The translations under genes and the position numbers were made by a program. 64,000 nucleotides of DNA from Nitrospirales bacterium (GTDB taxonomy: Bacteria > Nitrospirota > Nitrospiria > Nitrospirales > UBA8639). Under the pieces are notes generated by a model, which saw only the letters and a program-made list of their open reading frames with translations, was not told where the DNA came from and did no database searches. Shown piece after piece: positions 44,615-52,952 of the stretch (positions are counted from its first letter, which is position 1; each line of letters starts with the position of its first letter). The DNA is taken from positions 1-64,000 of the forward strand of contig BQIW01000008.1 of assembly GCA_021604105.1 (NCBI GenBank), written 5' to 3'.

Positions 44615-45073
44615 TCAACAATAATTCCATGTCCTCGCACTCAAGTCTTGCGTTTCAAATTTTCGGGATGACCAGGCCTCCTCCTGCCCGTTTGCCAGGT
44701 CATGACACAGATCCGTATTCAAATGCTCCTGGGCAATTCGGATAGCACCCATTACCCTATTGACTGCCAGAGGACGACCGGCCGTTTGAATCGCACCAAA
44801 ACGGGACACCTCAGGAACGAATGGGGCAGAAGTTCCGCCTCCTAACACAATCGTTTGGCCCTTGTACCCTTCGGCCTTCAATTCCTTTAGCGTTTGGAGC
44901 GCATCAACATTGGAACAATTACCATCCAGAATGATGATATCTGGAGGAGTTTGTCGAAGGCGCATCCATAAATTTTGAGTAGTGGTAATTCCCATCGCCC
45001 CTTTTCCCATTTTTCGTAACCGCCCTGTCATCATCTCTAAAAATTTTTGATCCTCTGTCACAAGCAAAATCAT
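44615..45073 (-). CDS. Single-domain response-regulator-like (REC) protein, Lys replaced by Arg
   Basis: 152 aa with REC-fold layout: MILLVTEDQKF (acidic pair Glu 7/Asp 8), phospho-acceptor Asp 50 at the end of DIIILD, TIVLGGG where the Thr/Ser sits, and AGRPL where KP is normal, so the conserved Lys is Arg. It has no output domain; a Glu/Ser-rich tail follows. The start at 45073 follows an AGGAGGCG site. It is a paralogue of the 36046 protein and may be a pseudo-receiver or an adaptor. The neighbouring coiled-coil gene could encode its partner. Confidence 0.72.
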   Translation of the reverse strand: MILLVTEDQKFLEMMTGRLRKMGKGAMGITTTQNLWMRLRQTPPDIIILDGNCSNVDALQTLKELKAEGYKGQTIVLGGGTSAPFVPEVSRFGAIQTAGRPLAVNRVMGAIRIAQEHLNTDLCHDLANGQEEAWSSRKFETQDLSARTWNYC

Positions 45074-45376
45074 CTGCGCCTCCTTCCTCCATTCATGTTC
45101 CAAAAACCGCCTTCTGCTTTCTAGCGAATTTCGATGGAATCCACCACTATCAAAAACCCTTGAATGGGCAAACCCGGATTTCGTCTGACTCTAATCTGCC
45201 TGGATAGAGAGCGAAATGGATCGCAGCAGAGAGAATAGACAAAGTGGTATTGGACCTCCCTAATTTATCTATTTTAGTGAATGGGCTAGAAAACTACATT
45301 GAAGAAATCAACCGGTTTCATACGTGAATGTGAGTAAGAAGTTCATATGAATCAGCCGGAAACATGGAGAAACCAT
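45074..45376. other. Divergent intergenic gap, no gene seen
   Basis: 303 bases between the REC-like gene and a PRC-barrel gene. It should hold divergent promoters. No hairpin or frame of note. Confidence 0.4.
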
Positions 45377-45820
45377 ATGCCAACGACCTTTCAAATGTTT
45401 TTCTTCGTTTTCATTTTCTTCTTCACGCCCTTTGCCCAATCTGGAGCCTTTACTCAGGCCCAGGGCTCCTATAAAGCCAGTGAGCTTGTTGGAAAATCCG
45501 TTAAGAATCTGCAAGGCGAAGATATCGGGCAGATTGAAGAACTGGTCATAGGAAGCAATGGAGAAGTCGGGTATGCCGTTTTATCCTTTGGAGGATTTTT
45601 AGGTATGGGGGATAAGCTCTTTGCTGTACCGTGGGATTCGCTTGCCCACCAGCCGGATCAGGAGTATGTGACGCTGGATATTCAAACGAAAAAATTAGAA
45701 AAAGCACCAGGTTTTAATAAAAATGATTGGCCGGATATGAAAGATGAAAAGTGGAAAATTCTCATACGGGAATTCTACGCCACGCCCGATCCCATCCCTC
45801 ATAATTTCAATGCCCGGTAA
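45377..45820 (+). CDS. Exported PRC-barrel protein
   Basis: About 147 aa. A signal peptide (FFFVFIFFFTPFAQSGA, cleavage near residue 24) is followed by one PRC barrel, with LVGKSVKNLQGEDIGQIEEL near 37-56, a GEVGYAVLSFGGF strand near 62, and KLFAVPWDSL near 78. Periplasmic PRC barrels of this type occur in envelope-stress loci; function unknown. The ATG at 45377 follows TGGAGAAACC; an ATG at 45347 adds 10 polar residues and is possible. It precedes the respiratory operon by about 80 bases and need not be part of it. Confidence 0.78.
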   Translation: MPTTFQMFFFVFIFFFTPFAQSGAFTQAQGSYKASELVGKSVKNLQGEDIGQIEELVIGSNGEVGYAVLSFGGFLGMGDKLFAVPWDSLAHQPDQEYVTLDIQTKKLEKAPGFNKNDWPDMKDEKWKILIREFYATPDPIPHNFNAR

Positions 45821-45899
45821 GCCTGTGTTGGCCACAGTCCGAAGAACGTGAAGGGATTCCAGAAATACATTACTCGAAAATATTCACACATGTACGGGA

Positions 45900-46418
45900 A
45901 TGATGTTTGGAAAATTTAAGGGAGTCATCTTGGCCTTGTTAGCCGGAACTGTTGCCACGGGGATCGGGGCACTGTATTCCATCGGCAGTGCCGATCTGCC
46001 TGTTCAAGACAGACAACCTTTACGTTTTAGCCATCGACTGCATGCGGGAATATTGAACATACATTGTCAATTTTGTCATCGGTATGCCACGCACTCTCCA
46101 GTGGCGGGTGTGCCATCCGTGGCTCTGTGCCAGACGTGTCATGAGTCTCTTTCTGAAGCAACACCGGATATGAACATGTTACAGATTTATTGGAACGACA
46201 AACGACCGATTCCGTGGATCAGGCTTCAGCGTCTTCCGGATCATGTGTACTTCACGCATGAAATGCATCTGTTCGCGGGCCTGTCATGTGTCTCATGCCA
46301 TGGAAAGGTTGACCGCATGTCGGGCACCCCCAGAGCACCCACCTATGAAATGGGCTGGTGTTTGACCTGCCATGAACAACAGGGAGCCTCTCGGGATTGT
46401 TGGACCTGTCACAAGTAA
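45900..46418 (+). CDS. actA: ActA-like pentaheme cytochrome c of an alternative-complex-III-type operon
   Basis: 172 aa with an N-terminal anchor helix (about 7-27) and exactly five CxxCH heme motifs at residues 56-60, 77-81, 130-134, 154-158 and 167-171, plus extra His (HRLH near 45-48, HEMH near 120-123) that can be distal ligands. Heme number, size and first position in the operon match ActA of alternative complex III. It would be exported and carry electrons at the periplasmic face. The next gene starts 12 bases after its stop. Start codon: two adjacent ATGs at 45900/45903; the ribosome site is weak (ACGGGAATG). Confidence 0.88.
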   Translation: MMFGKFKGVILALLAGTVATGIGALYSIGSADLPVQDRQPLRFSHRLHAGILNIHCQFCHRYATHSPVAGVPSVALCQTCHESLSEATPDMNMLQIYWNDKRPIPWIRLQRLPDHVYFTHEMHLFAGLSCVSCHGKVDRMSGTPRAPTYEMGWCLTCHEQQGASRDCWTCHK

Positions 46419-46430
46419 AAGGACACACCA

Positions 46431-48626
46431 ATGGACCTATATCGACGGACCCTCTTTAAGATTCTTGGACTGACAGCAGCCGGTTCATCCCTGCCGGGCT
46501 GTGAGCGAGAAGTGCATAACCTTGTACCCTATCTGTTACCGGACGGGGATATCGTTCCCGGAGTGGCAAATTGGTATGCCACCACCTGCCAGGAATGCGA
46601 AGCCGGTTGCGGAACCATGGTTCGTGTCATGGAAGGACGCGCGAAAAAAATTGAAGGCAATCCCACGCATCCGGTCAACGAAGGGAAACTCTGTGCCCGT
46701 GGACAAGCCGCTCTTCAGGGGCTGTATAATCCCGACCGCCTTCAAGGCCCTCTAAGGCGTGAAGGCAAAAGAGGTCAAGGTCCATTCCGGCCGGTTACCT
46801 GGGAAGAAGGCCTATCAGAATGGGTGGAGCAAATACGCATACATGCCGGAAAGTCCGCCATGGTGACCCGTCCGGTGACCGGTACGTTAGCCAGCCTGTT
46901 GACAACGATGATGGATTCCCTATCCGGTCGTCTCGTGATGTACGAATCCACGGGGGAACAGACGCTCAGAACAGCCAACCATCTCAGCTTTGGAACCCAG
47001 GCCCTTCCCCATTATGACCTGGCGAATGCAGATTACCTTCTGTCATTCGGTACGCCATTCCTTGAACACTGGCTCTCACCGGTATCGTTTGGTGTGGCGT
47101 ATGGAAAATTCCGTCAGGGACGCCCCATGGTTCGAGGCCGCTTCATTCAGGTGGAGCCACGCCTGTCTCTCACCGCTTCAAATGCGGATCGATGGATTCC
47201 ACTCAGACCGGGCACCGAAGGCTTACTCGCAATGGGCATTGGACAGGTCTTATTACGGGATGGACTGACAAATCTTTCTTCTTCTCACCAGGCATCCTTT
47301 CACCGAACTTTTTCTGCTATCTCATTGCAAGCGATTTCGGCCGACACGGAAGTCCCGCAAGAGGTGATCACTCAAATGGCCCATGAACTGTCATCGGCAA
47401 ATGCTCCGCTTATTATGGGCGGGGGACCGGCCGCTGCCCAGACCAATGGCACCACAACGCTTATCCTCATTAATGCACTAAACGTAATGATCGGCGCTAT
47501 TGGACGGCGCGGGGGACTGCAGTGGATGGAACCTCAAGACCCGCCGGTGGATCTTGCCAACGCCGGGTTGGCCGGCGAACGCACGCTCATGGATTTGGCG
47601 ATGGAATTTGAACAAGGATCCCGCACATTGCTTCATTTGTATCGCGCCGATCCTCTCTTCACACTTCCACCGTCACTGAAGTTTGAGGGGGTGTTTGACC
47701 ATGCGCAGTTCATCGTCAGTTTCAGTCCCTTTCTTGATGACTCGACTTCGATGGCTGATCTGATTCTGCCGGATCATGACCCGCTGGAATCGTGGGGGGA
47801 TCATGTTCGACAGGATACGATCCCCGTGCCGGCCTGGAGTGTATCCCAACCTGTGGTGCGTCCACTCTATGACACTAAACCCATCGGTGATGTGTGGCTG
47901 GATGCCGCTCACCGATTGGGCGGATCTCTGGGTGAACGGGTCCCCTGGCATACCTTTCACGATCTGCTGAAAAGCCGGTGGCAGGCTGTCTTGACCAAGC
48001 ATGATTCACCACGCTCGTTTGAAACCCGCTGGAAAGAGACGCTGCAGGAAGGCGGCTTGTGGCCCTCTACCATTCCCCATCATCAGATTTCCCCGGCCAT
48101 TCCCTCCATCACCTATAAACCGCCGCAATTCCTGGGGAACTCCTCCGACTACCCTCTGTATTGTTATCCCTATCCCTCCCTGGGGTTGCATGATGGGCGA
48201 GGTGCCAATCGTCCCTGGCTTCAAGAATTGCCGGATCCTCTGACCACCGGTATATGGGGGAGTTGGATTGAACTTAATCCAACCACCGCACAGTCGTTAG
48301 GAATACATCCTGGCGACCGAGTCCGAGTCACGTCGGATTATGGATCGATCGAAGCATCCGTCATGATGTTTCCAGGCCTACATCCCGACATGATTGCCAT
48401 TCCCATGGGACAGGGACATCGTGCTTACGGACGATATGCCAAGGGGCGCGGCGTGAATCCCGTGGTACTACTTGGCCCAAACTATGATGAGCAATCAGGT
48501 TCTTTGGCCACTGGGGGGACGCGGGTCCGTGTTGAGCGTATCAAAGGGGGATCGCAATTGCCGATGTTGGAGCAATCCGGGAAAAACCCTGTCTTCGGGA
48601 ATTTACAGGAAACGGGAGGTTTGTAA
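46431..48626 (+). CDS. actB: ActB1-like molybdopterin-oxidoreductase-fold protein (separate from the Fe-S part)
   Basis: 731 aa. The N-terminus has twin Arg (RRTLFKILGL, residues 5-6) and a lipobox-like SLPGC at Cys 24, so Tat export and lipid anchoring are likely. Cys 53, 56, 60 and 88 form the C-x2-C-x3-C-x27-C pattern of a [4Fe-4S] cluster in this superfamily. The catalytic-fold region follows, with LLSFGTPFLEHWLSPVSFG near 205 and the C-terminal beta-barrel domain near 620-720 (LGIHPGDRVRVTSDYGSIEA). Motifs are those of ActB rather than a formate or nitrate enzyme; loss of the Mo site is inferred by family. In many complexes ActB is fused to the Fe-S protein, but here they are separate. 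Confidence 0.85.
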   Translation: MDLYRRTLFKILGLTAAGSSLPGCEREVHNLVPYLLPDGDIVPGVANWYATTCQECEAGCGTMVRVMEGRAKKIEGNPTHPVNEGKLCARGQAALQGLYNPDRLQGPLRREGKRGQGPFRPVTWEEGLSEWVEQIRIHAGKSAMVTRPVTGTLASLLTTMMDSLSGRLVMYESTGEQTLRTANHLSFGTQALPHYDLANADYLLSFGTPFLEHWLSPVSFGVAYGKFRQGRPMVRGRFIQVEPRLSLTASNADRWIPLRPGTEGLLAMGIGQVLLRDGLTNLSSSHQASFHRTFSAISLQAISADTEVPQEVITQMAHELSSANAPLIMGGGPAAAQTNGTTTLILINALNVMIGAIGRRGGLQWMEPQDPPVDLANAGLAGERTLMDLAMEFEQGSRTLLHLYRADPLFTLPPSLKFEGVFDHAQFIVSFSPFLDDSTSMADLILPDHDPLESWGDHVRQDTIPVPAWSVSQPVVRPLYDTKPIGDVWLDAAHRLGGSLGERVPWHTFHDLLKSRWQAVLTKHDSPRSFETRWKETLQEGGLWPSTIPHHQISPAIPSITYKPPQFLGNSSDYPLYCYPYPSLGLHDGRGANRPWLQELPDPLTTGIWGSWIELNPTTAQSLGIHPGDRVRVTSDYGSIEASVMMFPGLHPDMIAIPMGQGHRAYGRYAKGRGVNPVVLLGPNYDEQSGSLATGGTRVRVERIKGGSQLPMLEQSGKNPVFGNLQETGGL

Positions 48627-49363
48627 TGAGTCAAGATCTTCAAGCAACGAAAGAGTATTCAACAAAGGCGGCATCATCCTATAAATGGGAAATGGTCGTC
48701 GATCTGGACCGGTGTTCCGGTTGTGAAGCCTGTGTCGTCGCGTGCCATGCCGAAAACAATATTCGCATTTCCGGGGAGAAGGAAGCGTCCGAAGGGCGGG
48801 CGATCAATTGGATTCGCATTGAGCGGTATTGGGAAGGAGACTATCCCGACGTGAAAGTCAAATTCCTTCCGGTGATGTGCCAACATTGTGACGATGCCCC
48901 CTGTGAACCAGTCTGTCCCGTTTATGCATCGTATCACACCCCTGAAGGGTTGAATGCCCAAGTCTATAATCGTTGTATCGGCGTTCGTTACTGCGGAAAT
49001 AACTGTCCCTATGTCGCCCGTCAATTTAATTGGTTTGATCCCCATTGGGATGAGCCCTTGGCGGATCAGTTAAATCCGGATGTGTCGGTCCGATCCGGCG
49101 GTGTGATGGAAAAATGCACCTTTTGCGTGCAACGAATTCGAAGTGGAAAGGAAGTGGCTCACAAAGAAGGACGCCGGGTCAGGGATGGAGAAATCACACC
49201 CGCCTGTGTGCAATCCTGTCCAACAGCCGCCCTGATTTTTGGGGACCGGAATGATCCCGACAGCCGGGTATCTCATTTAACGAAGAGCCGGAGGGGATTT
49301 CATCTGATGGAATCTCTGGGTACGCACCCGGCCGTCACGTATTTGCGGAGGCTGTCGGAATGA
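48626..49363 (+). CDS. actB: ActB2-like four-cluster Fe-S protein
   Basis: 245 aa with four Cys groups as in DmsB/NrfC/ActB2: C30-x2-C-x2-C-x3-C40 (DRCSGCEACVVAC), C85-x2-C-x4-C-x3-C97 (CQHCDDAPCEPVC), the CIGVRYCGNNCPY group at 117-127, and C164, C167, C194 and C198 (CTFC...CVQSC). The third group has only three Cys visible, fitting the [3Fe-4S] centre of ACIII. It conducts electrons between cytochrome and membrane parts. The start overlaps the previous stop (TAATG), a tight coupling. Confidence 0.9.
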   Translation: MSQDLQATKEYSTKAASSYKWEMVVDLDRCSGCEACVVACHAENNIRISGEKEASEGRAINWIRIERYWEGDYPDVKVKFLPVMCQHCDDAPCEPVCPVYASYHTPEGLNAQVYNRCIGVRYCGNNCPYVARQFNWFDPHWDEPLADQLNPDVSVRSGGVMEKCTFCVQRIRSGKEVAHKEGRRVRDGEITPACVQSCPTAALIFGDRNDPDSRVSHLTKSRRGFHLMESLGTHPAVTYLRRLSE

Positions 49364-50688
49364 CCGACCGGCCAACGGTTTGGGAGGAAATGCCCAAGAT
49401 CAATCGGGACCTTCTCGCGCCCCTCCAGACGACCACCTGGACCTATTTTCTCTGGGTAGGAGTGTTGTCCTGCTTGGTCGCAGCAGGCGCCGGAGCATGG
49501 ACTTTCCAAATTCAAACCGGGATCGGACAAACCGATCTGCATCACCCCATTTTCTGGGGATCCTATATTGCCTCCTTCGTCTTTTGGATCGGCGTCAGCC
49601 ATTCCGGAACGTTTATTTCCGGTGTCTTGCGATTAACGAATGCGGAATGGCGTCGACCCGTCACACGACTGGCTGAGCTCATGACCGTCGTGGCTCTTCT
49701 TGTCACCGCGTTATTCGTCTTTTATCACCTTGGTCGGGTCTGGCGGTTTTATTACCTGATTCCATACCCCAATCAACGGGAACTCTGGCCGAACTTTCGA
49801 TCTCCGCTCATGTGGGATGCAACAGCCATTTTTACGTATGCAACCGCAAGCACCATTTATATATATCTACCCTTAATTCCCGATTTTGCGCTCGCCCGGG
49901 ATCGAATTCACGGATGGAGAAAAACCGTGTATCGCTGGTTGGCAATCGGATGGCATGGATCTCAGGCCCAATGGCGCACATTGGAAATGGCCATACGCAT
50001 TATCACGCCCTTGATCGTGATGGTCATGATTTCGGTGCATTCCATTGTCGGATTTGATTTCGGCATGGCTCTCGTGCCGGCATGGCATTCGACTATTTTC
50101 GCACCCTATTTTGTGGTCGGCGCGGTGCATTCAGGTCTCGGTATGGTGATGATTGGTCTCTACGTTCTGCGGAAGGTATATCACTTGCACAATTATGTTC
50201 GAACCGAACATTTTGAGAAACTCGGGAAGTTGTTGCTCGTCACGACCCTGCTCCTGGCCTATATGTATTTTGCGGAACAGTTAACTGTCTGGTATGGCAA
50301 GGTGCCCGACCATATTGCCGTGCAGCATTCTCTCCTCTACGGAGCGTATGCCGTGCCGTTCTGGTTTATGGTGAGTTGTATTTATGTCATTCCCCTGCTG
50401 ACGCTGGTATGGCCTCGTTTTCGACAATGGCCGGTAGGACTCATGATAGTAGGCCTGATCATCAATATCGGCATGTATATCGAGCGCATGCTGATCATTG
50501 TCCCTCCCCTTGCCCATCCAAGGCTGTCATTTCAGTGGGATGAATATTTCCCTTCGCTGATTGAGTTCGTCATTCTAGTCGGAACGTTGGCCCTGGCTCT
50601 CTTGTTGTACTCCCTTGCCGTGAAATTCGTACCGGTCATTTCAATTTGGGAAGAAAAACTGGGGAAAAAACATGCCCCAAAACGCTGA
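49360..50688 (+). CDS. actC: ActC-like NrfD-family membrane subunit
   Basis: 442 aa with about ten membrane helices, NrfD/PsrC type, the putative quinone-binding subunit. Recognisable parts are the SHSGTFISGVLRL segment near 85-97, YHLGRVWRFYYLIPYPN near 122, and HSIVGFDFGMALVPAWHSTI near 227-246 with conserved His. ACIII has two such subunits, ActC and ActF; only this one is present here. The start ATG overlaps the preceding stop (ATGA), and its 3' end overlaps the next gene by 17 bases. Confidence 0.92.
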   Translation: MTDRPTVWEEMPKINRDLLAPLQTTTWTYFLWVGVLSCLVAAGAGAWTFQIQTGIGQTDLHHPIFWGSYIASFVFWIGVSHSGTFISGVLRLTNAEWRRPVTRLAELMTVVALLVTALFVFYHLGRVWRFYYLIPYPNQRELWPNFRSPLMWDATAIFTYATASTIYIYLPLIPDFALARDRIHGWRKTVYRWLAIGWHGSQAQWRTLEMAIRIITPLIVMVMISVHSIVGFDFGMALVPAWHSTIFAPYFVVGAVHSGLGMVMIGLYVLRKVYHLHNYVRTEHFEKLGKLLLVTTLLLAYMYFAEQLTVWYGKVPDHIAVQHSLLYGAYAVPFWFMVSCIYVIPLLTLVWPRFRQWPVGLMIVGLIINIGMYIERMLIIVPPLAHPRLSFQWDEYFPSLIEFVILVGTLALALLLYSLAVKFVPVISIWEEKLGKKHAPKR

Positions 50689-51220
50689 CACGGCGGAGAG
50701 ACACGTGGTGCTGGGATTCTTCGATCCAACGACTTCTCTCCCTCCTGTGCTTGATCAAATACGAAACCAGGGTATTCCCGATATTTTTATGGAAATTCTC
50801 TCCCCTCTTCCACTGGAAACCGCGTTGCTTAATAAACCGGTTCGCATTCCCCTTTATCGCCTGACCATTATCGGAGGGATCGTCGGAATTGGAGTCGGAA
50901 TATTTTTTGCCGCAGGAACCGCACTCTTGTTTCCCTTAGTGACCGGAGGGAAACCTATTGTGAGTATTCCGGTGGTGGGGATTATTTCCTATGAAACCAT
51001 GATGCTGATGGCGATTGCCGTGACCTTTGTAGCGACAGCGATCAACATTGCCTTCGTGCAACAGTCGGGCCTTCGCAATGACCCGCGCATTGATGAGGGA
51101 TCGGTAGGTTTGTCGATTCAGGTTGGGAACGACACGGCCAAGGCCCACTCCATTTCCCGTCTGCTTCAACAAGCCGGAGCTTCTGAAGTGGAAATACGGA
51201 CCATAGCCAGTGACTCATGA
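50672..51220 (+). CDS. actD: ActD-like DUF3341 subunit
   Basis: 182 aa with a soluble N-terminal alpha/beta domain (VVLGFFDPTTSLPPVLDQIR) and two membrane helices near 70-92 and 105-130 (IGGIVGIGVGIFFAAGTALL, IISYETMMLMAIAV). This is the DUF3341 protein found in all ACIII operons as ActD, a cytoplasmic-side accessory subunit. It starts 17 bases inside actC. The next gene begins 12 bases after its stop. Confidence 0.9.
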   Translation: MPQNADTAERHVVLGFFDPTTSLPPVLDQIRNQGIPDIFMEILSPLPLETALLNKPVRIPLYRLTIIGGIVGIGVGIFFAAGTALLFPLVTGGKPIVSIPVVGIISYETMMLMAIAVTFVATAINIAFVQQSGLRNDPRIDEGSVGLSIQVGNDTAKAHSISRLLQQAGASEVEIRTIASDS

Positions 51221-51232
51221 GGGTCGAGGAAG

Positions 51233-51748
51233 ATGCTGAACCATTTTGCGTTGAACCGCTCCTACCGTTCCATGGGTTGGATCATAGTGGCAGGACTGTT
51301 TCTGTGGGGATGTTCGAACGAGATGGAAGAACAACCTTCGTATTCGTATCAAGAAGCTCCCCGCGTGCATTCGCCGCCGGAAAGCACGCCGCATATGACG
51401 CCATTTTCCTTTGCGACATCTCCGCTGGAACACACTAAAAATCCAATCGATGGCGCATGGCTCTTTGCTATTAATTGCACGCATTGTCATGGACGGGAGG
51501 GAATGGGGGACGGACCGGTGGCCGGGTATTTGCCGGACCTGCCTCCCAATCTTCACGCTTCGGCGGTACAACAAAAACCGGATAAAGTGCTGTATACCAT
51601 TATAACCCATGGCGAAAACGTCATGCCCGCGTTTGAACCATTTCTCTCTCAGGAAGAAAGATGGGCCTTGGTGAAATTTCTTCGGACCTTTCCCGATCAG
51701 GCGCCATCCTCCATTCCCTTGACGCAGAAACCGAATCCGCCAGGTTAA
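51233..51748 (+). CDS. actE: ActE-like monoheme cytochrome c lipoprotein
   Basis: 171 aa. The N-terminal helix ends in a lipobox (LFLWGC, Cys 27). One heme motif is CTHCH at 82-86, and the axial Met is in VMPAF at about 131. The pattern is that of a class I cytochrome c anchored at the outer face of the membrane. In ACIII the ActE subunit transfers electrons to a terminal oxidase or soluble carrier. It starts 12 bases after actD. Confidence 0.88.
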   Translation: MLNHFALNRSYRSMGWIIVAGLFLWGCSNEMEEQPSYSYQEAPRVHSPPESTPHMTPFSFATSPLEHTKNPIDGAWLFAINCTHCHGREGMGDGPVAGYLPDLPPNLHASAVQQKPDKVLYTIITHGENVMPAFEPFLSQEERWALVKFLRTFPDQAPSSIPLTQKPNPPG

Positions 51749-51776
51749 TTGACGCATCTCTGGAAATGTGGTGAGC

Positions 51777-52952
51777 ATGATGACGAGTTCCAGTTTTTGG
51801 ATCGGCTTTTTCAGTTTGGCCCATATCACCCTGGCGAGCCTTGGGGTGGGATTCATGGTTCTGGCTCCCATCGCGGAAGGACTGGGGCGCCGTCACCCCT
51901 ATTTTACGGATTTTGCGTATTTGGTCACACGATTTACATTGGTGACGTATACCACCAGCATCGTGTTGGCTGTCTTTATGCTGGAATTATTCATCGGGCT
52001 TTTCCCTCTCACGAATAGCTACCTCTTTAACCACTTTCGCTATCCTTTGCATCTGGCCTTGATCGTGTTTTTCATTCAAGTGTTGTGTCTGTATCCCTAT
52101 TATCACTTTTGGGATCGGCTTCGTTCGAAAAGTGTCACGTGGCATATGACGTTGGGAACGGTAGCCGCCGTATTCATTCTGATATGGGGAGGAATTCTTG
52201 ACGGGATCGGCTCATTCATGATGACTCCTGTGGAAGGCGATAATGGATGGGCAAGGCTTTGGAACCCCACATGGGTACCCCTGATGGTCCATCGTTTCTT
52301 TGGAAACCTGGTCATCGCCGGATACGTCATGGCGACGTATGCCGGATGGCGTCTTTGGAATCAATCAGGTCAAAAGAAGGATGAGGACTATTACCTCACG
52401 CTCCTGAAAACAGGCATCGCCATCGGCATTGTGAGCCTGATGATTCAGCCGGTTTCCGGTTTCGTATTCGCGCAACACATACAGAATGCACAACCGGATG
52501 TCCTGCAGGAACTCTATGAAGGCCCAACGGTCCTGTTAGTGATATGGCAATTCACCCTCTTGGCCCTGCTCCTGTTGGGCAGTCATCTCATTTTTCGCCC
52601 GGTGCATCTCGAACGGGGCCATTCGTATTGGGCAGAGGGATTTTATGTGCTGATGGTCGTGTTGATGGTCGTGCTGGCGCCATATCCGTTCTACCGTCGT
52701 CTCGTGAATGGTATCGTGCTTCTTCAGACGGGTTGGTATCTTTTGCATGTGTTTCCTGTGTGGATGCATGGCTCAACGCCCTCACTCAACAAGCCGTTCA
52801 TTCATGGTATCGCCATGACCCTAGGTCTGGCCGCGCTGGTACTCTATTTGACAATGGGAACCATCCGGGAAGTGGCGAGAGGGCCTGATACCATTCATGG
52901 AATGATCAACAGTCAGACGGAAGCCGCGTTTAGAGGTGAAACCTTCCCATGA
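51777..52952 (+). CDS. Cytochrome-bd-like oxidase subunit I homologue, copy 1 (lacks the paired Glu)
   Basis: 391 aa, nine or so helices, clearly shorter than canonical CydA because the quinol-binding Q-loop is missing. His 16 (SLAHITLA) matches CydA His 19. His 172 (MVHRFFGNL) matches CydA His 186. The segment corresponding to the CydA Glu 99/Glu 107 helix reads HLALIVFFIQV, so both glutamates are absent. The C-terminal MGTIREVARGP resembles a motif of this lineage. The GTG nine bases upstream is a weaker alternative start. It follows actE by 28 bases and overlaps the next gene (ATGA). Confidence 0.82.
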   Translation: MMTSSSFWIGFFSLAHITLASLGVGFMVLAPIAEGLGRRHPYFTDFAYLVTRFTLVTYTTSIVLAVFMLELFIGLFPLTNSYLFNHFRYPLHLALIVFFIQVLCLYPYYHFWDRLRSKSVTWHMTLGTVAAVFILIWGGILDGIGSFMMTPVEGDNGWARLWNPTWVPLMVHRFFGNLVIAGYVMATYAGWRLWNQSGQKKDEDYYLTLLKTGIAIGIVSLMIQPVSGFVFAQHIQNAQPDVLQELYEGPTVLLVIWQFTLLALLLLGSHLIFRPVHLERGHSYWAEGFYVLMVVLMVVLAPYPFYRRLVNGIVLLQTGWYLLHVFPVWMHGSTPSLNKPFIHGIAMTLGLAALVLYLTMGTIREVARGPDTIHGMINSQTEAAFRGETFP

